Made by a program: the position numbers and the translations under genes. Shown here in pieces: positions 52,679 to 61,961 of a stretch of 64,000 nucleotides of DNA. This DNA comes from Oceanobacillus sp. FSL K6-2867 (GTDB taxonomy: Bacteria > Bacillota > Bacilli > Bacillales > Amphibacillaceae), in contig NZ_CP150144.1 in assembly GCF_037963145.1 (NCBI RefSeq), positions 620,001 through 684,000 on the forward strand, written 5' to 3'. A model generated the notes under the pieces. It made no database searches. It was not told the origin of the DNA and saw nothing but the letters and a program-made list of their open reading frames with translations. The stretch's first letter is position 1. Each line of letters opens with the position of its first letter.

Positions 52679-54490
52679 TTATTCTAATAACATACGTTCC
52701 ATTTCATTTAACTTTTCCTCAAACACATCAAGCGCATCTAAAATCGGTTGTTTCGATGTCATGTCGACGCCAGCCTTTTTCAGCACTTCAATTGGATAGT
52801 CACTGCTTCCGGATTTCAGGAAGTCAAGATAGCGATCAACAGCTCCTTCTTTTCCTTCTAATATTCCATTTGCAAGTGCTGTTGCAGCAGAATATCCTGT
52901 TGCATACTGATACACATAATAGTTGTAATAGAAATGTGGGATTCTTGTCCATTCAAGCCCGATTGCTTCATCTGAAACAACAGCTTCCCCATAATATTTC
53001 TTGTTTAAATCATAGTATATTTCTGTTAGCTTATCTGCCGTAAGTGCTTCCCCGTCTTTTGCTCTTACATGGATTTCATGTTCAAATTCTGCAAACATTG
53101 TCTGACGGAATACTGTACCACGGAAGCCTTCTAAAAAATGATTTAGAATATATAATTTCTGCTTCTCGTCTGCTAGATTATTTAATAAATAATCATTTAA
53201 CAATGCTTCATTTGTCGTAGATGCAACTTCTGCTACAAAAATGGAATAATCTCCATAGCGGAAAGGCTGCGTTTTTCTCGTATAGTAGCTATGAAGAGAA
53301 TGACCTAGCTCATGCGCCAATGTAAATGTATTGTTTACATCATCTTGCCAATTCATTAAAATATACGGGTTTGTCGCATAGGATCCAGAAGAGTATGCAC
53401 CACTTCGTTTTCCTTTATTCTCTTCCACATCAATCCAGCGATTTTCAAATGCCTCTTTTAGAATATCCGCATATTCATTTCCAAGTGGAGCAAGCCCTTT
53501 AAATACAAAGTCCTTTGCATCTTCATAGGTAACCTTCATTTCTACTTCTTTTACTAATGGTGTGTACAAATCGTACATATGCAATTCATCAAGCTTTAGG
53601 ACCTTTTTCCGAAGTTTTGTATAGCGATGCAGTAGTGGTAGTTTTTCATTAACCGCTTCAACTAAATTATCATATACTTGCTCTGGAATATTATTGTTAT
53701 CAAGAGCCGCCTGTCTTGCAGATTCATAATTACGAACTTTTGCAGAAAAATTATGGGTTTTCACCGCTCCACTGAGTGTTGATGCAAATGTATTTTTGAA
53801 TTTACCATACGTATCATACATCTTATTAAATGCATCTTCTCTCACACGACGGTCCTTCGATTCTAAGAAAGTAGAATATCTTCCATGTGTAAGATCAACT
53901 TCTTCCCCTTGTTCGTTCACGATTGTTGGAAAGGTTAGATCAGCATTATTGAGCATGCTGAACGTCTGTGATGAGCTGGATAATGCTTCGGAAGCTTCAG
54001 CGAGTAATACCTCTTCTTTCTCACTTAGCACATGTGGACGCTGACGATTAATCTCATCCAATACTTTCTTATATAATCTTAATTCTTCTTTTTCCTCCAG
54101 AAATTGATTAATTTGGTTTTCATCCATTTGCAGTACTTCTGGAACAACATAGCTCATTGCACTTGAAGCCTGGGTCAATACCATCTCCGCTTGAGCATTC
54201 AACCCTTGATAAAAGGAATTCGTAGTATCCTGATCATATCGCATATGCGAATATGTATACAGTTTTCCAAGACGTTTAAAGAGGTCATCCTGCAGTTTTA
54301 AAAGTTCATATAACGCATCGGCAGACTCTGATAATTTTCCTTTGTATGCTTCTGCCTTTGGTATTTCCTGCTGCAGCTTTTTTAATTCTTCCTGCCATAA
54401 TTCATCTGTTGCGAAAATATCTTCTAATTTCCATGTTGATTCAACCGGTATTTCACTGCGTTTAGGTAATTCTTTTGATGTTTTTGACAT
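52679..54490 (-). CDS. pepF: Oligoendopeptidase F
   Basis: This cytoplasmic M3 zinc metallopeptidase (603 aa) cuts short peptides. The HExxH motif is in NTFTLAHELGHSLHSYYT near residue 386, with the downstream third ligand region FVAEVASTTNEALL. The family N-terminal helical domain and the conserved GAYSSGSYATNPYILMNWQ segment are present. AGGGAGGAATTTATTC precedes the ATG. In B. subtilis PepF (YjbG) can affect phosphatase-regulator peptides and sporulation when overproduced. It lies downstream of coiA, as expected. Confidence 0.95.
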   Translation of the reverse strand: MSKTSKELPKRSEIPVESTWKLEDIFATDELWQEELKKLQQEIPKAEAYKGKLSESADALYELLKLQDDLFKRLGKLYTYSHMRYDQDTTNSFYQGLNAQAEMVLTQASSAMSYVVPEVLQMDENQINQFLEEKEELRLYKKVLDEINRQRPHVLSEKEEVLLAEASEALSSSSQTFSMLNNADLTFPTIVNEQGEEVDLTHGRYSTFLESKDRRVREDAFNKMYDTYGKFKNTFASTLSGAVKTHNFSAKVRNYESARQAALDNNNIPEQVYDNLVEAVNEKLPLLHRYTKLRKKVLKLDELHMYDLYTPLVKEVEMKVTYEDAKDFVFKGLAPLGNEYADILKEAFENRWIDVEENKGKRSGAYSSGSYATNPYILMNWQDDVNNTFTLAHELGHSLHSYYTRKTQPFRYGDYSIFVAEVASTTNEALLNDYLLNNLADEKQKLYILNHFLEGFRGTVFRQTMFAEFEHEIHVRAKDGEALTADKLTEIYYDLNKKYYGEAVVSDEAIGLEWTRIPHFYYNYYVYQYATGYSAATALANGILEGKEGAVDRYLDFLKSGSSDYPIEVLKKAGVDMTSKQPILDALDVFEEKLNEMERMLLE

Positions 54491-54589
54491 GAATAAATTC
54501 CTCCCTTTACGATTTCTTCAGATTTCTATTTCTTGCAGAAATCCTTTATAAATTCAATCTATACTTTAGTATAACGAACTATTCCCAAT

Positions 54590-55783
54590 TCATGCTCGTA
54601 TTATGTTTGATTTTTGACTAAATAATTCCTTTACAAGCTGATTATCCCCTTGTACTGCTTCCTCAATATGGTGATAAAAAGTAATTGGCTGGAATTTTTT
54701 ATACACATCTTTAGAGACCTTCTGAATTACTTGAAGGCGTTCGAGCAATCTAAGGTATTCTTGAACAGGAGTAGTTTGTGAAATACATAAAGGAAAGTAA
54801 TTAGAGTTGTATTGTTGTCGGAAAAGGAGATGTTGACATTCCCCAATAGAAAAAAGACCTTTCATGGGAAGTGGATCAATTATTTCCAAGCAGACTTTAC
54901 TCTGCCAGTTCCATAGTGGAATTTTCATTCGATATTGAGTGGCAATTGGAAGATGAATAATAGACGGGAGATTTTCAAGATGAAAGCCTTTGGAATAGAG
55001 CCATCTGCGCCAGGTCAATTCATTTCCATAAGCTTTTCTTCCTTGTGCATGGCGGAATTTATATTTTTGCTTCTGCCATAGCAACTGCAATTCTGTATTC
55101 GTAAAAGACTGTAAGTGAAATAAATCTGTGAATTTTCTCTTCTCAAGAGCTGAAATATGAAGTTTTCCTATAGCTTGTGTGCTTGTAGTTATGAAAATAT
55201 CTTGTAAGATAGCGAGCTGGGCGGTATGTGGGCAAAAATAATAAAGTACAGGGGGCATTTGAGGGTTATATTGTTGCATTAATTGCTTTGTAAACTGGTC
55301 TATCCGAAAGCTATTTGCTTGATAACGCGTAAAAAGAGTTGCACCTGCAATCCATATTGGTATAATTCCAACCGATTGATATCCTTCATTACGTAGTTTT
55401 ATTATTTTGTCGGGGACTCTGGCACATTGGTATTCAATGGCAATTCTTCTGTTATTCCATGTCACGAGTATATCTGGTCTCTGTTGGATTTCAGGAAGAA
55501 ACACTTCCAGTTCCACCTTCATATTGTGGCGCATCAACCATTGATATAGCATAAGCTTTCCTTGTTCATGATAAACTCCCTCTCCCCCTTTATAGGAAGG
55601 ACAATCTGCAGTCGACTTATGAGCAAAATGAGGAATTGTCTTAATCCCCACCTTCATAATCACCTGTTTACCACACACAGGACAATAATATAACGTACCA
55701 GTTGCTTTTAATTTAATAATGCTTTCATGATTCATTGTCGCAAGCGTAATGGTTCTGCCATCTTTTGTTTTAGCTTGCAGCAT
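54590..55783 (-). CDS. coiA: Competence protein CoiA
   Basis: CoiA (397 aa) is a transformation protein with a restriction-enzyme-like nuclease core. It shows YYCPVCGKQVIMKVG (zinc-binding pair), PHFAHKSTADCPSYKGGEG, and LPEIQQRPDILVTWNNRRIA followed by IEYQC, which supplies the D...ExK-like catalytic residues. GATGGAGGTGAAGTT precedes the ATG. Its place between mecA and pepF follows the Bacillus order. Whether the strain is competent cannot be told. Confidence 0.92.
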   Translation of the reverse strand: MLQAKTKDGRTITLATMNHESIIKLKATGTLYYCPVCGKQVIMKVGIKTIPHFAHKSTADCPSYKGGEGVYHEQGKLMLYQWLMRHNMKVELEVFLPEIQQRPDILVTWNNRRIAIEYQCARVPDKIIKLRNEGYQSVGIIPIWIAGATLFTRYQANSFRIDQFTKQLMQQYNPQMPPVLYYFCPHTAQLAILQDIFITTSTQAIGKLHISALEKRKFTDLFHLQSFTNTELQLLWQKQKYKFRHAQGRKAYGNELTWRRWLYSKGFHLENLPSIIHLPIATQYRMKIPLWNWQSKVCLEIIDPLPMKGLFSIGECQHLLFRQQYNSNYFPLCISQTTPVQEYLRLLERLQVIQKVSKDVYKKFQPITFYHHIEEAVQGDNQLVKELFSQKSNIIRA

Positions 55784-56144
55784 AACTTCACCTCCATCAA
55801 GCTATATATTCGACAGCAAATGAACAATCTCCTGCTATTATTTTTATTATTGTTTCTAGGCAACTTCAGACTTCTGAAAAAACAATGTTTAGAATAACTT
55901 TATAAAATCGTTGGTTGCATTTTATTATAGATTGTTATAATACGGCTGTTTCAGAAAAATGAATCTCTCTCCAAATAATTCCACCTTTGTTATATGAAGC
56001 AAAAACAACTAGTTTTATACCGTTATTTACTGCTTACTTCAGCAGTATTAATAGACTTTACGAGAACAATTCAGACAGACATAAAAAAACGAATAGTGTC
56101 CAACTCGTTTAGCTGGCTGCTATTCGTTCTTTATATAAATCATT
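55784..56144. other. Intergenic stretch with the terminator of the lipoprotein gene
   Basis: No gene is supported. The distal part holds the terminator at 56083-56130; the part near coiA is AT-rich and probably includes its promoter. Confidence 0.4.
56083..56130 (-). terminator. Terminator of the DUF5068-like lipoprotein gene
   Basis: On the minus strand GAACGAATAG pairs with CTATTCGT over a partly paired loop, then TTTTTTTA. Confidence 0.8.
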
Positions 56145-57446
56145 TTACTTTAGCTTAAATTCCGCTCTTGCACCTTTGGAAATATCTTCAGCATCCATAT
56201 TTCGAAGTGGCCCGATTTCCATTTCAAATGATTTATCTTTCCAAATTTTTTCATACTGCTCCTGATCTAAAAGATAGACTTGCAGCAATTCACCACTTTC
56301 ATTAGCAGGAATAGCATCCCCATAACTATATGGCAATAACATGCCTTCATTTAATGTCCATTGTTTACCATCATTTACGTACAAATTAGAGGACATAGAG
56401 CTTTTTGAAATATCCTCATCATATTCATTATCAATAGTAAACCTTACCGTTAATAATACAACCTCTTCTGACTGAAAACGAGGAGCTTCATCTGCATTTG
56501 GAACAAAGTTTGTGAATTGGTAGCCTTCTAATGTTACAGTTGCTTTGTCTAATTTCTTGCTTTCCCCTATACTTTCTTCACTTTCCAGCATCTCTTTTTC
56601 ACCCATATTATCTGCAGTTGCTTTATCTTTATAGAAGCCTTGACTTGCGGTTTGTTCTACTTTATCAGCACTTTCTGCATCCAGCGGCAGTGTAAATCTT
56701 CCTTCTGAACCAAAAGTCGTGGAGAAATCATCTTTATCCGTTTGTGGTTTTGCCACTTCCACATCCACGCTGCCAGCCTTTAATACATCTTTCAAACGAT
56801 CTTCTCCAATTGGATATGCAAAATATCCTGTAATCTCTTGGCCTGCTTCTAGCAAGTATTCATTGTTCGGTGAGAGTAATGTTGGGAGCTGCTGTTCTTC
56901 TGGTAAAAGATAACGATGATTACTTAAATCTTTATCAGCACCAACATAGGTCATATAAAGACTTGGCATGTAGTGTACATTTTCATCTGTATCATTTTTT
57001 ACTGTGTACTGCGCAATAATGACTGCTCCATTGTTTTGGTCATCAAATGGGATAGAGAAATCTCTATGAAAGTCTAGTAATTCAACTAATGTATAAGCAT
57101 CTAATGATAAAGATATACCTTCCATATCATGAGTCTGAGATTTATCATTTTCAAATAGTACACTTGCTGTACCTTGTGTTTCATCTTCCATATATGTAAT
57201 TAAATCACTAAAGCTGCCTTCATTATTCGTTGCAGCAGTTTCTTCTTTGTTTTCCTCTTGTTCTTCTTGCCCTGTTTCTTCTGATTCTTTTTCTGTTTCT
57301 TCTTCCGTTTCTTTTTTAGTTGCCTCTTCCTTTGGTTCTTCTGCACTAGCTGCATCCTTGTTTTCTCCATCTTCGTTACCACATGCAGTTAATACGATAG
57401 CTAAAAATAGTAATGTAATAAAAGCGATAAGTCCTTTCTGTTTCAA
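56145..57446 (-). CDS. DUF5068-like lipoprotein (433 aa)
   Basis: The signal peptide ends in the lipobox IVLTACGNED, so it should be lipid-anchored at Cys22. A long Glu/Lys-rich spacer (residues 25-72) follows. Then come two related immunoglobulin-like domains: one with ISLSLDAYTLVELLDFH and IIAQYTVKNDTDENVHYMPS, and one with VTLEGYQFTNFVPN and VLLTVRFTIDNEYDEDISKS. The pattern is that of DUF5068/DUF4352-type lipoproteins. The start is TTG with AAGGAGGG upstream. It stands between mecA and coiA. Function is unknown. Confidence 0.78.
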   Translation of the reverse strand: MKQKGLIAFITLLFLAIVLTACGNEDGENKDAASAEEPKEEATKKETEEETEKESEETGQEEQEENKEETAATNNEGSFSDLITYMEDETQGTASVLFENDKSQTHDMEGISLSLDAYTLVELLDFHRDFSIPFDDQNNGAVIIAQYTVKNDTDENVHYMPSLYMTYVGADKDLSNHRYLLPEEQQLPTLLSPNNEYLLEAGQEITGYFAYPIGEDRLKDVLKAGSVDVEVAKPQTDKDDFSTTFGSEGRFTLPLDAESADKVEQTASQGFYKDKATADNMGEKEMLESEESIGESKKLDKATVTLEGYQFTNFVPNADEAPRFQSEEVVLLTVRFTIDNEYDEDISKSSMSSNLYVNDGKQWTLNEGMLLPYSYGDAIPANESGELLQVYLLDQEQYEKIWKDKSFEMEIGPLRNMDAEDISKGARAEFKLK

Positions 57447-57563
57447 CAGTTTCCCTCCTTCTTTTTAAACACAATTACTATTGTACTATACCCAAAAGGA
57501 AAGTCTATGAATATTGCGAAAAATGAGCTGTTTGTCCTAGGTATTTGGAGGTCTTAAAAACAG

Positions 57564-57595
57564 AAAAATAGACATTCCTGTTACAGAATGTCTAT
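57564..57595 (-). terminator. Terminator of mecA
   Basis: On the minus strand AGACATTC pairs with GAATGTCT around TGTAACAG, then ATTTTTC. The hairpin begins at the stop codon. Confidence 0.8.
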
Positions 57596-58284
57596 GCTTC
57601 AACTGGAAAATATGATCTTACTTGTGAAAAAGTATTGGATTCAAAAATAATTTTACCGTATTCTTCCAACAAATGAATGGATATATCGGAATCATTTGCA
57701 AACTCAAGTACCTGACTAATGATATTCTCCTGCTTGTTATCATCGAGTATATCGTGAGAAAATTCCATGTACAGATAATATTTGTCACGATAATGGTATA
57801 GTGTCTCTTCCCCAAATTCAGATAAGCTGTTAAAATAATGACTTAATTGAATGACGTCCTCAAATTCACTAAATTCTACAATGATCCATAAATTATCTTC
57901 AATCATATCCTCTGCATCATCCTCTGAAGATGAAACGTTTTTGCCGAATTTATCTTCAAGCAGGTTTTCAATCTTTTCTTCAACTGGTAAATCGAAACCA
58001 TCGGCATCCTCTGTATCTAATTCGTGATGCTCACCATTTTTAGATACTTTCGCTTTTGTAACTACAATTTCAAGCCCTTTTTCCATCGCTTGTACTTGAA
58101 TCCATAGTGGACCATCCGGATTAAAGTCTTCCTGGTAATTAACCTCATCCATCATTTGCCAAAAAAGCTGTTCACTGCGTTCCCGGTTGTACCAAATTTC
58201 TTCACGTTCAAAACCGAGATCTTCAATATCGATATACGAAATATAAAACTTTATGGTATTCTCATTTATTCTCTCTATTTCCAA
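57592..58284 (-). CDS. mecA: MecA, adaptor of the ClpCP protease
   Basis: MecA (230 aa) targets ComK and other proteins to ClpCP and acts as a negative regulator of competence. The N-terminal domain MEIERINENTIKFYISYIDI, then GFEREEIWYNRERSEQLFWQ and PLWIQVQAMEKGLEIVVTKA, is almost identical to known MecA. The C-terminal ClpC-binding half carries FEDVIQLSHYF and YYLYMEFSHDILDD. The start is TTG, 9-10 bases after AGGGAG. An unusually long leader of about 295 bases is predicted from its promoter. Confidence 0.95.
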   Translation of the reverse strand: MEIERINENTIKFYISYIDIEDLGFEREEIWYNRERSEQLFWQMMDEVNYQEDFNPDGPLWIQVQAMEKGLEIVVTKAKVSKNGEHHELDTEDADGFDLPVEEKIENLLEDKFGKNVSSSEDDAEDMIEDNLWIIVEFSEFEDVIQLSHYFNSLSEFGEETLYHYRDKYYLYMEFSHDILDDNKQENIISQVLEFANDSDISIHLLEEYGKIIFESNTFSQVRSYFPVEA

Positions 58285-58586
58285 TTTAATTCTCTCCCTT
58301 CAAATTGAAAAATTAATCGCTGTTTCGTCCTTGCAAAGCATAGCTTAATCATTTCATTTTTATTAAGGAAAAACAGTTAGGTGGAAGAGACATCTTCACC
58401 AATTATTTATTTCAGCTTATTTGCTGCTCTATAGTTTGTAGTACCCGATTTGCGGTGACTCTAACCATCGCTATTCTCTGCTTACTTCCATTGTATGATA
58501 GTGTACGGCATCTTGGAAATTAATATGCCTATTTATCATATGAATTTCTGCCTCCTACCCAATTAGGAGTGGATAGTTAGTATGCT
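58285..58586. other. Long mecA leader, no clear gene
   Basis: Two tiny minus-strand frames, of 22 and 18 codons, are present. The first starts MINRHINFQDAVHYH with GGAGG 11 bases upstream. They are too short to support as genes; they may be leader peptides or chance. Confidence 0.35.
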
Positions 58587-58615
58587 ATTTTACAGCATTT
58601 CCCCCATTTTGTCAT
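58587..58615 (-). promoter_or_regulatory. Predicted sigma-A promoter of mecA
   Basis: On the minus strand ATGACA (58610-58615) and TAAAAT (58587-58592) are 17 bases apart. Confidence 0.6.
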
Positions 58616-58617
58616 CC

Positions 58618-58698
58618 GTTTCCGCCATGATATGATGACATTTTCAGCACAAAAATTCATGCTGAATAAGGCGAAAACCTATAAAACAGTCATATCAT
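58618..58698. other. Interleaved inverted repeats (pseudoknot-like)
   Basis: Three stems can be drawn. GTTTCCGCC (58618-58626) pairs with GGCGAAAAC (58670-58678). ATGATATGA (58627-58635) pairs with TCATATCAT (58690-58698). TTCAGCA (58643-58649) pairs with TGCTGAA (58660-58666). The first two cross, as in a pseudoknot. It lies between the DCC-family gene and the mecA promoter. Confidence 0.4.
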
Positions 58699-58737
58699 CG
58701 GGGATATCAGTATAGCAATGCCCCGTTCAAAAGGGTT

Positions 58738-59139
58738 TTAGTTTGGATCTGTCAAAAATCGTTTCCTGATTTCAGGGCTCGGCAATTCACAGCTTGTTTT
58801 TTTTCCAAACCATTTATATCGATTATTTGCAATAAATTCATAAAGGAAATCCCGAATGGGCTTTGGGATTACTGCAAAAACATAAGCTGCTTTCCATAAT
58901 CCCTTTAAATGCTTACATATTCGAAGTGCTGCTGTAGATTTAATATAATACGTGTCATTTTCAATAAGCACCATACTATCTAAATCTTCAGGAGCATTAA
59001 GGTTACCCAATATTTGCTGACCAATGTCACTTTGTAAGGAGGCAAATTTAAAATGGCCTTTGGGGTCACGCGCAATGATAAATTGCACACCTCTGTCACA
59101 AAAATTACAATCTCCGTCAAATAATATCAGCTTATCCAT
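58738..59139 (-). CDS. DCC-family thiol-disulfide oxidoreductase-like protein (133 aa)
   Basis: The defining motif is LILFDGDCNFCDRGVQFIIA near residues 4-23: the DxxCxxC pattern of the DCC (DUF393, YuxK-like) family. FKFASLQSDIGQQIL and STAALRICKHLKGLWKAAYV follow, as usual. A redox role through the CxxC is assumed, but no substrate is known. AAAGGGGGGATTTC precedes the ATG. It sits between spx and mecA, a place that is empty in B. subtilis, and it shares the thiol theme with Spx. Confidence 0.87.
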   Translation of the reverse strand: MDKLILFDGDCNFCDRGVQFIIARDPKGHFKFASLQSDIGQQILGNLNAPEDLDSMVLIENDTYYIKSTAALRICKHLKGLWKAAYVFAVIPKPIRDFLYEFIANNRYKWFGKKTSCELPSPEIRKRFLTDPN

Positions 59140-59171
59140 GAAATCCCCCCTTTCTTGAATGCTAATACAGT

Positions 59172-59206
59172 AGAAAAACGCAGCTCCATATTGGAGACTG
59201 CGTTTC
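59172..59206 (-). terminator. Terminator of spx
   Basis: On the minus strand AAACGCAG-CTCC pairs with GGAG-CTGCGTTT around AATAT, then TTCTACTG. Confidence 0.85.
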
Positions 59207-59229
59207 TTATTTTATTTATGAAAAAACAG

Positions 59230-59625
59230 TTAGTTAACCATCCTCTGAGCTTCGCGTAATTGAAATGTACGCACAGTTCTCGGTAAGAATCTGCGAATCT
59301 CATCTTCGTTATAACCTACTTGCAGGCGCTTTTCATCCAGTATAATTGGCCGTCTCAATAATCCAGGATTTTTTTGAATTAGACTAAATAGATCCTTCAT
59401 TGGAAGCTGTTCAATATTAACATCCAACTTTTGAAAAACCTTCGAACGCGTCGAAATTATCTCATCCGTTCCATCTTCAGTCATACGTAATATTTCTTTA
59501 ATCTCATTAAGCGTTAAAGGTTCAGAGAAAATATTACGCTCTGTAAACGGTATGTTGTGTTCTTCTAGCCATGCTTTTGCCTTTCTGCAAGAAGTACAAC
59601 TTGGCGAGGTATAAAGTGTTACCAT
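59230..59625 (-). CDS. spx: Spx, redox-sensing transcriptional regulator
   Basis: Spx (131 aa) binds the RNA polymerase alpha subunit and switches on thiol-stress genes. It is an ArsC-like protein starting [20 protein letters not shown], with the CxxC redox switch (C10-T-S-C13). [16 protein letters not shown] and [20 protein letters not shown] are conserved. The C-terminal [16 protein letters not shown] ends close to the usual LRxxxxLVN recognition tail used in ClpXP turnover. GAGGAGTGAAGTTTC precedes the ATG. Its partner YjbH is encoded at 51249. Confidence 0.96.
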   Translation of the reverse strand: MVTLYTSPSCTSCRKAKAWLEEHNIPFTERNIFSEPLTLNEIKEILRMTEDGTDEIISTRSKVFQKLDVNIEQLPMKDLFSLIQKNPGLLRRPIILDEKRLQVGYNEDEIRRFLPRTVRTFQLREAQRMVN

Positions 59626-60038
59626 GAAACTTCACTCCTCATTTTTAAGTATGTTAGATCATTATCATAAACATTGGTAAACTTACTAAATTATAATAAG
59701 TTTAAACTACCTATATGTATAAGTATACTACATCTGTCAACCAAAAGGTAGAGGATATTCTAGAAATAACAGGAAGTTTTAATGTTTTTGATAATATCTT
59801 AGCTCATTATGTAATGTACCCATTCACAATTTAATTAAACCTATGAATTGAAAAAGTTTCCACTTCAATTAGGTTTTTTCCGCTTTAGAATTTTCTAAAA
59901 GCATGCAAATAATTTAAGAAAAATATTTAACCAAAATGGAAATAGAATGCGACGAAAACTAAGCTGGCTTCCGCCGCATTCCTTACTTATTTTAATTGTT
60001 TCAAGCATTTTCCCCACTCAATGAAGCACACCTGACAA
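59626..60038. other. Spx promoter region and preceding hairpin
   Basis: No gene is visible in this 413-base gap. AACCT-AATTGAA and TTCAATT-AGGTT form a hairpin at 59838-59876, followed by TTTTTT on the plus strand. It separates yjbC from spx, which are co-transcribed in B. subtilis, so spx may rely on its own promoter here. Confidence 0.45.
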
Positions 60039-60632
60039 TTATGCTTTCTCGGTTTTTTTCAATCCTTCTAAGATATCCTTTGAATCGCGTTCCTCATTGT
60101 AACTCAATACCTCATCAACAGGTTGATATGCTTTTCCATATATTTCTTCATCTTTATACGTATGGATATCATTATACATTTTCTTCATTTGCTCAAAAAT
60201 AATCTCTTCAGCATCGTCATTTGGTGACCAGTATAATATTTCCAGCTGTGTCTCTTCATTAGTAGCTAAAGACCTGCGATTATATCCGATTGATTGTGCG
60301 TGGGTAAATCCTTCTCGATTATAAAAACGCAATCTTTTTTCAGAATCTGAATCATCATAATCAATCGGCTCAACCTCTAATATAATTGGTTTATTCTTAG
60401 CCTTTAAAGTTTCGATTAATTGATGACCAATTCCCTGTCCTCTCGTGTCTGTTGAAACCCAAAGGTAATCAATAAAAAGGAATGTCTTAAATTCAGCATA
60501 CATCAGCACATGCTTCGGACTTTCATCCTTATAGTACACATCCCCTTTTTCATCTAAAAGGATTTCCATATGCTTCTTTGACTTCATTTCTTCAATTGGA
60601 AAATATTCATTCAGCTTTTCATACCAATTCAT
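60039..60632 (-). CDS. yjbC: YjbC-like GNAT acetyltransferase (197 aa)
   Basis: This is a GNAT-fold protein with the acetyl-CoA loop DTRGQGIGHQLIETLKAKNK near residues 72-91. It is preceded by LFIDYLWVS and followed by LRFYNREGFTHAQSIGYNRR (motif B). The long acidic C-terminal extension (IIFEQMKKMYNDIHTYKDEE) is typical for YjbC. The start is ATG 60632, preceded by AAAGGAG. It lies upstream of spx on the same strand, as in B. subtilis. The substrate is unknown. Confidence 0.85.
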   Translation of the reverse strand: MNWYEKLNEYFPIEEMKSKKHMEILLDEKGDVYYKDESPKHVLMYAEFKTFLFIDYLWVSTDTRGQGIGHQLIETLKAKNKPIILEVEPIDYDDSDSEKRLRFYNREGFTHAQSIGYNRRSLATNEETQLEILYWSPNDDAEEIIFEQMKKMYNDIHTYKDEEIYGKAYQPVDEVLSYNEERDSKDILEGLKKTEKA

Positions 60633-60714
60633 GGATCTACTCCTTTTTCCGTAGTCCCACATAGTATAACGAAAAACTTCTCATTTGTTAAATGAGGTGT
60701 GAAGAATATTATAC

Positions 60715-60749
60715 AAAAAAGCAAGAGACCGCCTTAAAGCAGCCCCTTG
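60715..60749 (-). terminator. Terminator of the glycoside-hydrolase-like gene
   Basis: On the minus strand CAAGGGGCTGC pairs imperfectly with GCGGTCTCTTG, then CTTTTTTG. Confidence 0.65.
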
Positions 60750-60752
60750 GTA

Positions 60753-61961
60753 TTATTTCCCAATCATATAGTCCACATTTTCTGTATAAACATTACCTGA
60801 ATTCCATAGCAGAAACTCATCAATACCGTTCTCATACAGCCCTTTAATCTGAGCTTCTACTTCCGCTTTACCATACTGTTTCGTGGCTCCACTGTATAGC
60901 CATGGTGCTTCAAAGTCCTGCAGCCAAGGTCTTGATACTGGCGGTGTCTTCAGCTCACCTAATACTGCATTTTCAACCTTTGCATATTCTGAAACGAGCT
61001 TGTATGGCTCTTCATCAGGATTTTCAATACCAAAGTAAGATGTCCAATGACTTGGATAAATCATGGAAGAAATGACATCAACATTTTCCGAAATTCTTGA
61101 GAAGTTTTGCCCGATGCCTGGTGTCTCTTCAATTGTTGCTGCATAACCAAAAATATCAACAGACACATCTACATCATAATTAGACAGTTCTTCTCTTGCA
61201 TATGCAACAAAGTCTGATACCGCCTCAACTCGTTTTTTAATATTGTTTAATTCTAAATCCTTATAATCACCAAGTGTATACTCCAGTTCTTCATCCTTTG
61301 TTTCAAATCCTTCTGGGAAACGAACATAATCAAATTGAATCTCCTGGAATCCCATTTCCGCTGCCATTTTGGCGATTTCAACATTATATTCCCATACTTC
61401 TTTTTCAAAAGGACTGACAAAGGCTTCCCCTTTGTTGTTCACCCACACTTCTCCATTTTTAGTGAATGATAAGTCAGGGCGCTTTTTAGCAAGCAGTGAA
61501 TCCTTAAATACAACGATTCTGGCAATTGGATAAATTTTCTTTTCCTCTAAAAGTTTCATCAGCCCTTCAGGATCCGAAATATTATTGGTTGAAATATCTT
61601 CATAGGGAGACCCTTCTTCCGGCTTAAACGTTAAATGTCCATGATCTTCTTTAATATCAATTACCATCGCATTCAAATCTGTTGTATCTACCAAGTCTAC
61701 CAAGCTTTCAAATTTGCTTGACCCAACGGAATTTCCAGTTACATAGATTCCTCTAACCGCATCAGGATATTCAAAGTCATAACCAGAGTCATATGTAAAA
61801 CGCTTCATGTTTTGTAAGATATCCATTAATTCTATGTTTGTCTTTCTTTCTTGATGCAAGGATGCCTGCATCTCCTCTTCCGCTGCCGCCACTGTTGGAA
61901 TTGAAATACTAAGCAAGAGAATTCCAATGAATGCCATAATCGTACTACGCCTTTTCCTCAT
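60753..61961 (-). CDS. Secreted putative glycoside hydrolase (DUF4015 type, 402 aa)
   Basis: The signal peptide (RRSTIMAFIGILLLSISIPT with a cut near VAAAEE) is followed by a TIM-barrel-like domain. Family blocks are RGIYVTGNSVGSSKFESLVD, LNAMVIDIKEDHGHLTF, YPIARIVVFKDSLLAKKRPD, GFQEIQFDYVRFPEGFE (a probable catalytic Asp/Arg strand), VSVDIFGYAATIEETPGIGQ and VISSMIYPSHW. It probably acts on a polysaccharide in or near the cell wall; the activity has not been assigned for this family as far as I know. TAGGAGATTGATTCAAC precedes the ATG. Confidence 0.83.
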   Translation of the reverse strand: MRKRRSTIMAFIGILLLSISIPTVAAAEEEMQASLHQERKTNIELMDILQNMKRFTYDSGYDFEYPDAVRGIYVTGNSVGSSKFESLVDLVDTTDLNAMVIDIKEDHGHLTFKPEEGSPYEDISTNNISDPEGLMKLLEEKKIYPIARIVVFKDSLLAKKRPDLSFTKNGEVWVNNKGEAFVSPFEKEVWEYNVEIAKMAAEMGFQEIQFDYVRFPEGFETKDEELEYTLGDYKDLELNNIKKRVEAVSDFVAYAREELSNYDVDVSVDIFGYAATIEETPGIGQNFSRISENVDVISSMIYPSHWTSYFGIENPDEEPYKLVSEYAKVENAVLGELKTPPVSRPWLQDFEAPWLYSGATKQYGKAEVEAQIKGLYENGIDEFLLWNSGNVYTENVDYMIGK

